NCBI RefSeq assembly: GCF_024666615.1
Contig: NZ_CP088297.1
Coordinates: 186,001 to 250,000, forward strand
From: Aquabacterium sp. J223
Lineage (GTDB): Bacteria > Pseudomonadota > Gammaproteobacteria > Burkholderiales > Burkholderiaceae_C
Reading direction: 5' to 3'
Length of the DNA: 64,000 nucleotides
Every line of letters begins with the position of its first letter. Position 1 is the stretch's first letter. The notes below the pieces were generated by a model. It was not told where the DNA came from and made no database searches. It saw only the letters and a program-made list of their open reading frames with translations. Of this stretch, positions 1-8,969 are shown one piece after another. Made by a program: the position numbers and the translations under genes.

Positions 1-686
1 CGTCCTTGAGGAAGGCGCCGCGCATGACGCTGTTGGTCATCATCGACTCGTCGTCCTTGACGCCGCGCCAGTGCATGCAGAAGTGGTCGGCCTCCATGAC
101 GATGGCCAGCCCGTCGGGCTTCACCCGCTCCTGCAGTTCGTTGGCCAGCATGGTCACCGCCTCCTCCTGGATCTGCGGGCGGCTCATGATCCAGTCGCAG
201 ATGCGGGCGTACTTCGACAGGCCGATGAGGTTGCTGTGCTCGTTGGGCAGCACGCCGATCCAGACCCGGCCGAGGATGGGGCACAGGTGGTGCGAGCAGG
301 CGCTGCGCACCTTCACCGGGCCGACGATCATCAGCTCGTTCAGCCGCTCGGCGTTGGGGAACTCGGTCACCGCGGGCATCGGCCGGTAGCGGCCGCGGAA
401 CACCTCGTCGACGAACATCTTGGCCACCCGGCGGGCGGTGTCGTTGGTGTTGTGGTCGCTGTCGGTGTCGATGACCAGCGCCTGCAGCACCTCCTGCATC
501 TTGGTGGCCACCTCGGCCTTCAGCTCCTCCAGCTCGCCGTCGCGGATGTGGTCGGCGATGTTGTCGTTGGCGTGGTGGCGGCAGTCCGCATTGACCAGCC
601 GCCAGCGGATGCGCTGGCTGGCCGGCAGGCCAGCCACATCCTCTTCGCGGGTCGGCAGCAGGGCCGTGGGGGAGACACCGGACATG
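1..686 (-). CDS. folE: GTP cyclohydrolase I (3' end outside window)
   Basis: Converts GTP to 7,8-dihydroneopterin triphosphate, the first step of folate/pterin synthesis in the cytoplasm. The frame runs from an ATG to the window edge without a stop. About 228 codons are visible and only the last dozen or so residues should be missing. Family signatures are clear: the zinc-site region CSHHLCP, then GRVWIGVLPN, NLIGLSKYARI, and the C-terminal HFCMHWRGVKD stretch ending in VMRGAFLKD. The N-terminal 40 residues are a loose extension, as in many betaproteobacterial FolE proteins. It is transcribed divergently from rsmB. Confidence 0.95.
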
Positions 687-833
687 GCAAACGCGCTCCT
701 GGGCGGGGAGCGGGCGATTCTGCGCGTTTCGCCCGGGGCGGCGGCGCGTCGCGGCACAAGGCCCCGCGCCGGCTTCGGCAAGGCCGGGCGCAGGCCCTAG
801 ACTTCGCGCCCGCTCCGCCACCGGTCTTTCGCC

Positions 834-2180
834 TTGTCGACCGCCCCGCCACACGGCCCCGCCCTGTCCCGCCTGCTCGACGGCACCGCCGACGCGGTGC
901 AGGCCGTGCGCGCCGGCCGCTCGCTGACCGAGGCGCTGGCCGCGGTGCCCGGGCCGCTGCGGCCGGGTGTGCAGGCGCTGGGCTTCCAGGTGCTGCGCCG
1001 TCTCGGCGCCGCCGAGGTGCTGCGCCAGGCCGTCGCGCCGAAGACGCCGCCGCCGCGCGTCGACGCGCTGCTGCTCGCCGCGCTGGCGCTGCTGTGGCCG
1101 CCGGAGCCGGGCGAGGCGCCGCCCTATCCCGACCACACCCTGGTCGACCAGGCGGTCACCGCCGCCCGCCAGCGCACGCCGGCCGCCGCGTCCTTCGTCA
1201 ACGCCGTGCTGCGCCGCGTGGTGCGCGAGCGCGACGCCCTGGTCGCGCAGGCCTTGCACCGGCCGCTGGCCGCCTACAACCACCCGGCATGGTGGGTGGA
1301 GCGACTGCGCCAGGACTGGCCGACGCAATGGCAGCCCCTGCTGGCCGCCGCCAACCAGCGCCCGCCGATGACGCTGCGCGTGAACGCCCGTCGGGGCGAC
1401 GCCGCGGCTTACCAGCAGCGGCTGGCGGCGCAGGGCCGCGGCGCGCGGGTGGTCGGCGCGCAGGCCCTGGTGCTCGACACACCCTGCCCGGTCGACCAGC
1501 TGCCCGGCTTCGCCGAGGGCGAGGTGTCGGTGCAGGACCTGGCCGCGCAGCGGGCGGCGCCGCTGCTGCTCGGGGACGGCGAGGGCAGCCTGCCGCCCGG
1601 TGCCCGGGTGCTGGACGCCTGCGCCGCGCCGGGCGGCAAGACCGCCCACCTGCTGGAGCTGGCGCCGGCGCTGGACCTGCTGGCGCTGGACAGCGACGCG
1701 CAGCGGCTGGCCCGCGTGCACGCGACGCTGAACCGGCTGGGCCTGAACGCCGAGCTGAAGGCGGCCGACGCCCGCGACACCGCCGCCTGGTGGGACGGCC
1801 GGCCCTTCGACGCCATCCTGCTCGACGCGCCCTGCACCGGCTCGGGCGTGGTGCGGCGGCACCCCGACATCCGCTGGCTGCGCCGACCGGAGGACGTGGC
1901 CCACCTCGCCCGGACGCAGGCGCAGCTGCTCGATGCGCTGTGGCCGCTGCTGGCGCCGGGCGGGCGGCTGCTCTACGCCACCTGTTCCGTCTTCCGCGCC
2001 GAGGGGCAATCGCAGATCGACGCGTTTGTGCAACGTTCCGTCGGCCGACCGCCGCGCCACGATCCGCAGTCCCCCGGCCACCTGCTGCCCCTGCCGGACA
2101 ATCGGCGCCAGCCGGACGCCGGTGCGGCGCGTGCCGCGCTGGAAGACGGCTTCTTCTACGCGCTGCTGCACACGCCTTGA
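834..2180 (+). CDS. rsmB: 16S rRNA (cytosine-967 C5)-methyltransferase RsmB
   Basis: Methylates C967 of 16S rRNA using S-adenosylmethionine. The 448-residue protein has the expected two parts: an N-terminal NusB-like helical RNA-binding domain (about residues 1-150) and a Rossmann methyltransferase domain. The SAM-binding motif DACAAPGGK lies near residue 260, DAPCTGSG near 334, and the catalytic-cysteine motif TCSVF near 382. The start is a TTG; no upstream ATG gives a better fit to the family's N-terminus. The stop overlaps the start of the next gene (TTGA), so the two are co-transcribed. rsmB followed by a DUF4390 gene and an NtrYX pair is a recurring Burkholderiales order. Confidence 0.94.
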   Translation: MSTAPPHGPALSRLLDGTADAVQAVRAGRSLTEALAAVPGPLRPGVQALGFQVLRRLGAAEVLRQAVAPKTPPPRVDALLLAALALLWPPEPGEAPPYPDHTLVDQAVTAARQRTPAAASFVNAVLRRVVRERDALVAQALHRPLAAYNHPAWWVERLRQDWPTQWQPLLAAANQRPPMTLRVNARRGDAAAYQQRLAAQGRGARVVGAQALVLDTPCPVDQLPGFAEGEVSVQDLAAQRAAPLLLGDGEGSLPPGARVLDACAAPGGKTAHLLELAPALDLLALDSDAQRLARVHATLNRLGLNAELKAADARDTAAWWDGRPFDAILLDAPCTGSGVVRRHPDIRWLRRPEDVAHLARTQAQLLDALWPLLAPGGRLLYATCSVFRAEGQSQIDAFVQRSVGRPPRHDPQSPGHLLPLPDNRRQPDAGAARAALEDGFFYALLHTP

Positions 2181-2863
2181 GCCTGCCTCCCTTCCGCGCC
2201 GCCGACCGGGCGACGAGCCACCACCGCCGCAGCCTGCTGACGGCGCTGGCCGGCGGTTGGGCGGGTGCGGTCATGGCGCAGGGAAACGCCAGCCCGCCCG
2301 CGGCCCCGCCGGCCTCCGCGCCGGGCCCGACCGCGCCAGCCCCCGGCACCGGCCAGCCGCTGCCGGCGCAGCCGGTGCCCACACCCGGCATCGAGCTGCG
2401 CGAGCTCTCCCTGCTGCGCCGCGACGGTTGGATGTCGCTCGACTTCGCCGTGCGCATCAACCTGTCGCGTGCGGTGGACGACGCCCTGCAGCGCGGGGTG
2501 CCGGTGTACTTCGTCGCGCAGGCCACGCTCACCCGCTACCGCTGGTACTGGCGCGACGACCGGGTGGCGCGCGCCCAGCGCACCTGGCGCCTGGCCTGGC
2601 AGCCGCTGACGGCGAGCTGGCGCGTCAGCCAGATGGGCGGCCTGCAGCAGGCCTACGCCACCCAGGCGGAAGCGCTGGCGGCCATCTCCCGCGCGGTCGA
2701 ATGGCGCCTGGTCGAGGCCGACAAGGTCGACCCCGAAGAGCGCCACACGCTGACCTTCAGCTACCGGCTGGACACCGAACAGCTGCCGCGGCCGATGCAG
2801 ATCGGCATCGGCGGGCAGCCGGACTGGGCGCTGGGGGTGGAGCGGTCGGTACGCCTCGAATGA
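2177..2863 (+). CDS. DUF4390 domain protein, exported
   Basis: A 228-residue protein of unknown function. The start is a TTG whose last two bases form the TGA stop of rsmB. The N-terminus carries a basic segment (HHRR), a short hydrophobic stretch and an AMAQ cleavage-like site, so export is likely. A long Ala/Pro-rich linker (about residues 35-70) precedes the conserved DUF4390 domain, recognisable by LSLLRRDGWMSLDF, YFVAQATLTRYRWYWRD, TWRLAWQPLTASWRVS and the C-terminal HTLTFSYRLDTEQLPRPMQ. The open frame extends far upstream through rsmB and folE, but that part is only a GC-rich shadow. The position before an NtrY-like kinase suggests an envelope role linked to it; this is inference. Confidence 0.88.
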   Translation: MSLPPFRAADRATSHHRRSLLTALAGGWAGAVMAQGNASPPAAPPASAPGPTAPAPGTGQPLPAQPVPTPGIELRELSLLRRDGWMSLDFAVRINLSRAVDDALQRGVPVYFVAQATLTRYRWYWRDDRVARAQRTWRLAWQPLTASWRVSQMGGLQQAYATQAEALAAISRAVEWRLVEADKVDPEERHTLTFSYRLDTEQLPRPMQIGIGGQPDWALGVERSVRLE

Positions 2864-2933
2864 TGGCGGCCCCTCGCCCGGCGAACGCACCGGTCGGCTT
2901 GCCGCAAGACGCGGCCAGCGACCGGCTCGCACG

Positions 2934-5215
2934 ATGAGCCGGTCCGTCAGCTCGACGCGCTGGGCCTGGATCGTCGGCACCGTGGCGGTGGCCGGCTTCG
3001 GGCTGGTGCTGGCCTTCGTGCTGTCCTTCGCGCAGCAGGAGCACGGCTTCTACGAGCGCCACTTCCTCTGGCTGTTCTGGCTCAACGTGGCGATCGCGGC
3101 GGTGCTGGCCCTGGTCATCGCCGGTGCGGCGGTGCGGCTGGCCGTGCGCATGCGCCAGGGCAAGTTCGGCTCGCGGCTGCTGCTGAAGCTGGCCGGCATC
3201 TTCGCGCTGGTGGGCGTGCTGCCCGGGGTGCTGATCTACACCGTGTCCTACCAGTTCGTCACCCGCAGCATCGAGGCCTGGTTCGACGTGCAGGTGGCCG
3301 GCGCGCTGAACGCCGGCCTCTCGCTCGGCCGCGACACGCTGGACAACCTGGTCACCGAGGTGGCGGGCAAGACCCGGTCGGCGGCCGAACGCCTGGGCGA
3401 CAACCGGCTGCCACCCAGCGCGCTGCAGCTGGAGCGGCTGCGCGAACAGCTGGCCGCCAGCGAGCTGTCGGTGGTCAGCTCGGCCGGTCAGGTGCTGATG
3501 TCGGCGGGCGGATCGACCAGCGCCTTCCCGCTGGAGCGGCCGGCCACGCCGCTGCTGCGCCAGGCACGGGCCAACCGCTCGGCCAGCCAGCTGGAGGGTT
3601 TGGACGACGAGCCGGTGCCGGCGGGCGGAGGTGGGACGGTCGGCGGCGGCGGGAGCAACGCCCGCGTGCGCGCGCTGGCGCTCATCCCCAGCAGCGAGCT
3701 GCGGCTGGACACCGAGGACCGCTTCCTGATGGTGGTGCAGCAGGTGCCACCGGTGCTGGCGGCCAACGCGCTGGCGGTGCAGGCGGCCTACCGCGAGTAC
3801 CAGCAGCGCGCGCTGGCGCGCGAGGGCTGCGCCGCATGTACGTCGGCACGCTGACGCTGACGCTCATCCTTGCGGTGTTCGGCGCGGTGCTGCTGGCGGC
3901 GATGCTCGGCCACCAGCTGGCGCGGCCGCTGCTGCTGCTGGCGCAGGGCGTGCGGCAGGTGGCGGCCGGCGACCTGGGCACCAAGCCGGTGTTCGCCTCG
4001 CGCGACGAGCTGGGCGGCCTGACGCGCAGCTTCGCCGACATGACGCAGCAGCTGGCCGACGCGCGCGCCCAGGTGCAGCGCGGCGTGGCCCAGCTGGCCG
4101 CGGCGCACACCAACCTGCAGACCATCCTCGACAGCCTGACCGCCGGCGTCATCGTCTTCGACCGCGAGCGGCTGATCGACACCGTCAACCCCGGCGCCAC
4201 GCGCATCCTCAAGCAGCCGCTGTCCGCGTACCGGGGGCGGCCGCTGGAGGAGGTGCCCGGCCTGGCCGACTTCGCGAAGGAGGTGTGGCGGCGCTTCGAC
4301 ACCCACCGCGACAGCCCCGAGGCCGGCGAACGCGACCACTGGCAGGACGCCTTCGAGCTGCCCCAGGTGGCCGAAGGCCTGCTGCTGCTGGTGCGCGGCG
4401 CCACCCTGCCGCACGACGCCCGGCTGATGGTCTTCGACGACATCACCGAGGTGGTGTCGGCCCAGCGCGCCGCCGCGTGGAGCGAGGTGGCGCGGCGGCT
4501 GGCGCACGAGATCAAGAACCCGCTGACGCCGATCCAGCTGTCGGCCGAGCGGCTGCAGTTCAAGCTGGAGCCTCGGCTGGAAGGCGCCGACCAGGCGCTG
4601 CTGCAGCGCTCGGTGGGCACCATCGTCGCCCAGGTGCAGGCGATGAAGCAGCTGGTCAACGAGTTCCGCGACTACGCCCGCCTGCCGGCCGCGCGGCTGT
4701 CGGCGCTGGACCTGAACGCCCTGGTCGAGGAGGTGCTGGCGCTGTACGGCCACGAGCAGGAGCAGGGCCGGCTGCAGGCCGAGCTGGCGCCGTCGCTGCC
4801 GGCCATCATGGGCGACGCCACGCCGCTGCGGCAGGTGGTGCACAACCTCGTGCAGAACGGGCTCGACGCCATCGCCGGCCGGCCCGACGGCCATGTGCAG
4901 GTGAGCACCGAGGTGCTGCGCGACGACGCCGGCCAGCTGCGCGGCGTGCGGCTGCGCGTGACCGACAACGGGCCCGGCTTCGACGACAAGGTGCTCAAGC
5001 GCGCGTTCGAGCCCTACGTCACCACCAAGACCAAGGGCACCGGCCTCGGCCTGGCGGTGGTCAAGAAGATCGCCGACGAGCACGGCGCCCGCATCCGCAT
5101 CGTCAACCTGCCCAAGGCGGCACCGGGCGACGACGGGGCAGCCGGTGCGCAAGTTTCGCTATCATTTTCCAATCTCGCCCCCGCGCCCGTGCCCGCTTCC
5201 GCGGGCCACGCCTGA
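2934..5215 (+). CDS. NtrY-like membrane sensor histidine kinase (one-base frameshift)
   Basis: A sensor kinase expected to phosphorylate the regulator encoded next. Two or three N-terminal membrane segments (WIVGTVAVAGFGLVLAFVL, FWLNVAIAAVLALVIAGA, LAGIFALVGVLPGVLIY) precede a periplasmic region. After another membrane segment (TLTLTLILAVFGAVLLAAML) come HAMP, PAS, the HisKA box with LAHEIKNPLTPIQ, and an ATPase domain with NGLDAI and GTGLGLAVVKK. The two halves lie in different frames. At 3825-3827 one base is missing (GAG GGC TGC should read GAG GG- CTG CGC), restoring EGLRRMYVG; the repaired protein is about 760 residues, normal for NtrY. There are no other lesions, so I favour sequencing error. 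Confidence 0.9.
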
Positions 5216-5265
5216 AGTCGAGCCGACCCGCGCCACAGGCGTCCAAGGCGCACCGCCCCTTCCGA

Positions 5266-5979
5266 ATGGCCACCATCCTTGTTGTCGACGACGAGCTGGG
5301 CATCCGCGCCTTGCTGTCGGAGATCCTGACCGACGAAGGCCACACCGTCGAACTGGCGGAGAACGCCGCCCAGGCCCGCGCCGCCCGCGAGCGCATGCAG
5401 CCCGAGCTGGTGCTGCTCGACATCTGGATGCCCGACGTCGACGGCATCTCGCTGCTCAAGGAATGGGGCGCCAACGGCCAGCTCACCATGCCGGTGATCA
5501 TGATGAGCGGCCACGGCACCATCGACACCGCCGTGGAGGCGACCAAGTACGGCGCCATCGCCTTCCTTGAAAAGCCGATCACGCTGCAGAAGCTGCTGAA
5601 GGCGGTGGAGCAGGGCACCACCAAGCCGGCGCCGCGCGACACGCCGGCCCGCGGCGCGACGTCCGCGGGCCAGCCTGGCTTCCGGGACGGCACGGCGCCC
5701 TTCGCCGGCGACCCCGCGCCCGCCGGTGCGCAGGTCAATGGCCACGCCGGCGGGCCGCCCGTGCTGCAGGCCGAGCAGGTGTTCGACCTCGACCGCCCGC
5801 TGCGCGAGGCGCGCGACGCCTTCGAGAAGAGCTACTTCGAGTTCCACCTGGCGAAGGAAAACGGCTCGATGACGCGGGTCGCCGAGAAGACCGGCCTGGA
5901 ACGCACGCACCTGTACCGCAAGCTCAAGCAACTGGGCGTCGACCTCACCCGCAACCGCCGCCCGGGCAGCGTCGGCTGA
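5266..5979 (+). CDS. short NtrX-like response regulator (receiver + Fis-type HTH, no AAA+)
   Basis: A 237-residue regulator paired with the NtrY-like kinase 50 bp upstream. The receiver domain (residues 1-120) has the acidic pair VVDDE, phospho-acceptor LLDIWMPD near residue 53, the MSGHG switch region and FLEKP lysine. A Pro/Ala/Gly-rich linker of about 60 residues follows, then a Fis-type helix-turn-helix (RVAEKTGLERTHLYRKLKQLG) at the C-terminus. Canonical NtrX has a central AAA+ sigma-54 activation domain; there is none here, and the linker is too short to hide one. It should therefore bind DNA but not activate sigma-54 polymerase directly. The start ATG follows the kinase stop closely. 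Confidence 0.9.
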   Translation: MATILVVDDELGIRALLSEILTDEGHTVELAENAAQARAARERMQPELVLLDIWMPDVDGISLLKEWGANGQLTMPVIMMSGHGTIDTAVEATKYGAIAFLEKPITLQKLLKAVEQGTTKPAPRDTPARGATSAGQPGFRDGTAPFAGDPAPAGAQVNGHAGGPPVLQAEQVFDLDRPLREARDAFEKSYFEFHLAKENGSMTRVAEKTGLERTHLYRKLKQLGVDLTRNRRPGSVG

Positions 5980-6015
5980 CCGTCCGGGACGGGCGGCCGG
6001 CGGGGGTTGCGCTGC

Positions 6016-6021
6016 TATACT
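6016..6021 (+). promoter_or_regulatory. -10 element of the tRNA-Phe promoter
   Basis: TATACT lies 15 bases before the mature tRNA 5' end, a good match to the sigma-70 -10 hexamer. The region 17 bases upstream is GC-rich and gives no convincing -35, so only the -10 is called. Confidence 0.45.
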
Positions 6022-6035
6022 GCGCGGCTCTCCAT

Positions 6036-6111
6036 GGCCTGGTAGCTCAGTTGGTAGAGCAGCGGATTGAAAATCCGCGTGTCGGTGGTTCGATTCCGCC
6101 CCAGGCCACCA
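6036..6111 (+). tRNA. tRNA-Phe (anticodon GAA)
   Basis: A 76-nt tRNA with encoded CCA. The acceptor arms GGCCTGG and CCAGGCC pair perfectly. The D-arm is GCTCAGTTGGTAGAGC. The anticodon stem-loop CGGAT-TGAAAAT-CCG presents GAA, and the T-loop GGTTCGATTCC is canonical. It is followed at once by two hairpins, the second a strong terminator, so it is a single-gene transcript. Confidence 0.98.
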
Positions 6112-6118
6112 GACCCCT

Positions 6119-6150
6119 CTTCCCGGTGTGTCTTACGCCGTCCCGGGAAG
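6119..6150 (+). other. hairpin between tRNA-Phe and its terminator
   Basis: The arms CTTCCCGG and CCGGGAAG pair perfectly over 8 bp. It sits in the 3' trailer of the tRNA transcript and may mark the processing region. No T-run follows, so it is not itself a terminator. Confidence 0.5.
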
Positions 6151-6156
6151 TCCAAG

Positions 6157-6190
6157 AAGCCCCAAGCATCAACCGCTTGGGGCTTTTCTT
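6157..6190 (+). terminator. rho-independent terminator after tRNA-Phe
   Basis: A perfect 11-bp stem (AAGCCCCAAGC / GCTTGGGGCTT) with a 7-nt loop, followed by TTCTTT. It ends the tRNA-Phe transcript. The stem is near-symmetric and could also stop transcription arriving from the right. Confidence 0.9.
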
Positions 6191-6495
6191 TGCCCAGCGA
6201 ACCGGCCGTTTGCTCTGGCGGCGAGCGGTCGCGCTTTTCTAGCGGCTCTTCCTGCAGCTCCTCGTGAACGGCGGCTCCCACGGCTGGCGCCTCGACTACG
6301 CCCTTGTGCTTGTCGAAGCGCACGTCCGGGTCGAGGCGGTTCATCCCGACGTGGACGAAAGGCATGCCGGGTCCGGGTCGGCGTTCCGCAACCAAGGCTC
6401 GTTCAAGACGCGGTCGTCGAGCTCGACGACGTAGTCGCAGACGTGATGTTGGTGGCGCGGCATGCGGCGAGCGTCGCTTGAAGCGCGGGCCTGGC
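6191..6495. other. gene-poor stretch, no supported gene
   Basis: No frame here has convincing coding structure. One plus-strand frame contains GWRLDYALV, which recalls exonuclease III/EEP-family proteins, but the rest does not match and is not called. It may be decayed sequence upstream of the tRNA terminator. Confidence 0.4.
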
Positions 6496-6806
6496 TCAAT
6501 CTTTCGTCAGCAGCAGCTGACCGGCCTTTGCAGCCGCTCCTTGAACGCACCGGCGATCTGGCCGAGCAGTCCCGGCAGCTGGAGGTCGAGCGTCACGTCG
6601 GTGTCGAGCACTTCGACACTGCCGGAGACCGTCTGCATCATCGCCTCGACGCTGAAGGTGAGCCGGTCGCCGTCCCAGCGCTGGTCGCGGACCTTGGCGC
6701 CGCCAGGCAGCTGGCCGGCGAATGTCGAGAAACCGTTTTCGATGCGCCGGCGAGCCTCGACGCGGCCGAGCTGGTGCGGGATGCTGAGGCGAAGCGGAGA
6801 GTTCAT
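6496..6806 (-). CDS. polyhydroxyalkanoic-acid system family protein (one-base frameshift near 3' end)
   Basis: A small protein of about 102 residues of the family found with PHA granule genes; its biochemical role is unknown. Recognisable features are the N-terminal IPHQLGRVEARRRIE, the central RWDGDRLTFSVE and the C-terminal LQLPGLLGQIAGAFKERLQ. As written, the frame ends in a non-family tail. Adding one A to the AAA run at 6527-6529 (minus strand) gives ERLQKAGQLLLTKD followed by a stop at 6496, the expected family ending. The ATG start is well placed. With the esterase at 11.1 kb it suggests a PHA-storing host. Confidence 0.82.
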
Positions 6807-6988
6807 GCGGGAAAGGATGGCACGAAGCGAGCCACATTCGTGGTTTCGTGCAACGGCAACCGGTCGTGCAGGCTGCCTTGCGGCAGCAGCAGAAAGACGC
6901 CATGCATCGTACGGACTTCACCCACGCGCTGAAGGCGCCGCAACAACAGCGCCGCCAACGCGACGGGGCCACCGACATGAAGCGCGGT

Positions 6989-7160
6989 TCACTGGGTTCG
7001 CTGCTTCACCCACTCCTCCAACTTGTCGCTGCCGCCGATCAGTTCGCCGTTCACGAACATCTGCGGCACCGTCCCGGCTGTCGCGATCGCGCCGAGCGCG
7101 CGCGTGCGGATGCTGTGGGGGAGCGGCACGTCGGCGTACGGAACCCCGGCGGGCCTGGTG
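6989..7160 (-). pseudogene. glutaredoxin C-terminal remnant
   Basis: The frame reads GVPYADVPLPHSIRTRALG, TVPQMFVNGELIGGSDK, LEEWVKQRTQ and a stop. That is the second half of a glutaredoxin, with the cis-proline TVPQ and the glutathione-binding GGSD motif. The first half, including the CxxC active site, is not readable in any nearby frame: the upstream bases give unrelated residues and there is no start codon. It lies directly behind the monooxygenase gene and was presumably its operon partner. It is either truly decayed or carries several indels. Confidence 0.7.
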
Positions 7161-7202
7161 CTCCATGGCGCGAGGTGCCGCCCGCCGGTCGGTTCAACCT
7201 CC

Positions 7203-7613
7203 TCATCGGTGGGAGAAGTGGTCCTTGCTCATGAGCACATCGACGCGATGCACCGTTGCCGCGTCGGCCAGGATGGCGTTCATCCGTGCGACATCACGGA
7301 AGATGTCGCCACCACCGCCCTCCACATGGGCCTGACGCCCGGCCAAGTCTGGAAAGGCCTCGAAGATCCCGAAGCTTGTCGGCGAGAACCTGACGGCGAA
7401 CCACGGGCCGGTCGCGGGTTCAGCGTCAACGCAGTCCCTGATGTCTTGCAGCATCTGAAGAACTGCCTCCGCCTGCCCGGGACGGGCTTCGATCTGGATG
7501 AAGAAGGCTTTGCGGCCCTCCAGGCCTTGGTCGCCCAGAACCTGTACCCCTCGGTGAGCCGCGAGGGGCTGATCGGAGGATGGCAGCGCATCTTGGGTGG
7601 GAAACTGAGGCAA
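7203..7613 (-). CDS. antibiotic biosynthesis monooxygenase (ABM) domain protein, 5' end uncertain
   Basis: The conserved part (7203-7511) encodes KAFFIQIEARPGQAEAV, GPWFAVRFSPTSFGIFEAF, GRQAHVEGGGGDIFRD and VDVLMSKD, a small ferredoxin-like ABM/quinol-monooxygenase fold of about 100 residues. Such proteins act as monooxygenases or stress-linked quinol oxidases; the substrate is unknown. No ATG lies near the expected N-terminus. The nearest in-frame start is a TTG giving 136 residues, longer than usual, so the true start or an upstream indel is unresolved. It is divergent from an AraC regulator, its likely controller. Confidence 0.65.
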   Translation of the reverse strand: MPQFPTQDALPSSDQPLAAHRGVQVLGDQGLEGRKAFFIQIEARPGQAEAVLQMLQDIRDCVDAEPATGPWFAVRFSPTSFGIFEAFPDLAGRQAHVEGGGGDIFRDVARMNAILADAATVHRVDVLMSKDHFSHR

Positions 7614-7745
7614 GGGATGTCTCCGGAGTCGAGGTTCCACAACTGTGGGCCTCGGCAACGCCCGGCGCCTGTTGAAACGTAGAGGTTTCTTGCCTGATCG
7701 TCCAGATCGAAGGTATGTCGCCTGTCGCACCCGCCAGAATGCGAT

Positions 7746-8636
7746 ATGGGTCCTGACCTCAAGCAGGCTGTCCAGCGCCACACCGAATGGCAGCGCGAGG
7801 CTGCTCTTGGCGTTGTCACGCCTGTGCGCGGCCTTCACCTGGTGAGACGCACATCGCCAAGCGAAATCGAGCACACCGTGGTGCAGCCCTTGGTGTGCCT
7901 GGTGCTGCAGGGCTGCAAGCAAGTCAGCCTCGGCAGCGGCATATCGTCCTATGCCGCTGGCAACACGATGGTCGTCACGGGCAACGTGCCGGCGGTGACC
8001 CGGATCAGCATGGCCAGCACCGAAACGCCCTACCTGGCGTTGGCGTTCGACTTGGATCTCGCAGTGATCACCGACCTCGTCGTGAACGCGCCTGAAGTCC
8101 ATTCGCGTCCCTCCAGGCAGGACACACGCGACGAACTGCGCGACGCGCTTCGTCGGCTGGTGCTGCTCCTCGATCGCCCGGAATCCCTCGCGTTGCTCAA
8201 GGACGGCTTGGTCCGGGAGATTCATCACTGGCTGCTGTTGGGCCGTCAAGGCCTTGCTGTCCGACACCTCGGCTCGCCGGACAGCCACGCAAGGCGGGTT
8301 GCCCGCGCGGTGGCGATCCTGCGCGCCACCTCTCCCAAGCCAGTGCAGATCGAGCGCTTGGCGGAGGCGGCCGGCATGAGCCGCTCAGGCTTTCACAAGC
8401 ACTTTCGTGCCATCACCTCGCTGACGCCGCTGCAGTTTCAGAAACAGCTGAGGCTCATCGAGGCACGCCGCTTGATCGTCTCTAGCGGCAAGATGATCAG
8501 CCAAGTCGCGTTTGAGGTGGGATACGAGAGCACGTCGCAGTTCAGCCGCGAATACACCCGGATGTACGGTCAGCCACCGACCAAAGACAAGCGGGCCGCG
8601 TCCGAGCAATTGGAGACGGTCAGCGCTGCCGGGTAG
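7746..8636 (+). CDS. AraC family transcriptional regulator
   Basis: A 296-residue regulator with an N-terminal AraC_N (cupin-like) effector domain (HLVRRTSPSEIEHTVVQPLVCLVLQG split over residues 30-60, then GNVPAVTRISMAS). The C-terminal AraC DNA-binding domain has two helix-turn-helix motifs: IERLAEAAGMSRSGFHKHF and ISQVAFEVGYESTSQFSREY. Members of this subfamily typically regulate an adjacent oxidoreductase, here the divergent ABM gene and the glutaredoxin remnant behind it. The ATG is taken as the start because it sits just inside the short intergenic gap. Confidence 0.93.
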   Translation: MGPDLKQAVQRHTEWQREAALGVVTPVRGLHLVRRTSPSEIEHTVVQPLVCLVLQGCKQVSLGSGISSYAAGNTMVVTGNVPAVTRISMASTETPYLALAFDLDLAVITDLVVNAPEVHSRPSRQDTRDELRDALRRLVLLLDRPESLALLKDGLVREIHHWLLLGRQGLAVRHLGSPDSHARRVARAVAILRATSPKPVQIERLAEAAGMSRSGFHKHFRAITSLTPLQFQKQLRLIEARRLIVSSGKMISQVAFEVGYESTSQFSREYTRMYGQPPTKDKRAASEQLETVSAAG

Positions 8637-8863
8637 CCCGTAGTCGGATTGCCGCCCGCCCGACCTCAAAGGTCGGCTGTGAAGCGTGAACCTCCTTGCC
8701 ACGACCGGCGGCAACGGGTCGGCCTGAGCCCTTCAGGGCTTTCAAAGATCAACCGTCCAATTTTCCCTGTGTCGCCTGCTCCTCCCTGGACGGTTCAGCG
8801 GCAGACGGTGCCATCCGACCGCGAAGCCCCGCGCAGTCGCGGGCTGCCGGGGACGTCCTGCTG

Positions 8864-8947
8864 TCAGAACAAGGACCAGAGACGCCGCAGCCAGGCAGGA
8901 AGGGCAGGCCGCGGGCGGTAGAGGACGCGATACGTTGCGGAGGTCAT
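8864..8947 (-). CDS. 27-codon ORF behind a LexA box (putative SOS-induced microprotein)
   Basis: A short frame starting ATG ACC TCC 22 bases downstream of a perfect LexA operator and ending in TGA. The predicted peptide is basic and aromatic-rich and ends PALPAWLRRLWSLF, an amphipathic pattern. There is no recognisable homologue, and the ribosome-binding site is weak. LexA-controlled short peptides are known (TisB of E. coli is 29 residues), but no sequence similarity to TisB is visible. An overlapping frame from an ATG inside the LexA box also exists, so which frame is translated is open. Confidence 0.35.
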   Translation of the reverse strand: MTSATYRVLYRPRPALPAWLRRLWSLF

Positions 8948-8969
8948 GGTGGCGCTTTGCAAGGCTGGA

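Noticed and set aside
71-2176. Very long plus-strand open frame running into the DUF4390 gene
   Set aside because: It is antisense to folE and out of frame over rsmB, low in complexity (Ala/Arg/Gly/Pro), and open only because of high GC. Only the part after the TTG at 2177 encodes a recognisable protein.
3788-5152. Long minus-strand frame antisense to the NtrY-like kinase
   Set aside because: Composed of His/Gln/Leu/Gly shadow residues with no domain; many similar antisense frames across the window were dropped for the same reason.
6250-6430. Possible exonuclease III/EEP-like fragment (GWRLDYALV)
   Set aside because: Only nine residues resemble the family and the flanking residues do not continue the match.
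6810-6985. Short minus-strand frame of about 50 residues ending at the PHA-system gene start
   Set aside because: It has only a TTG start and no recognisable motif; it follows the glutaredoxin remnant's stop and is probably non-coding.
8660-8676. CCGACCT/AGGTCGG hairpin after the AraC gene as a terminator
   Set aside because: The 7-bp stem has a 3-nt loop but no T-run follows; support is too weak.
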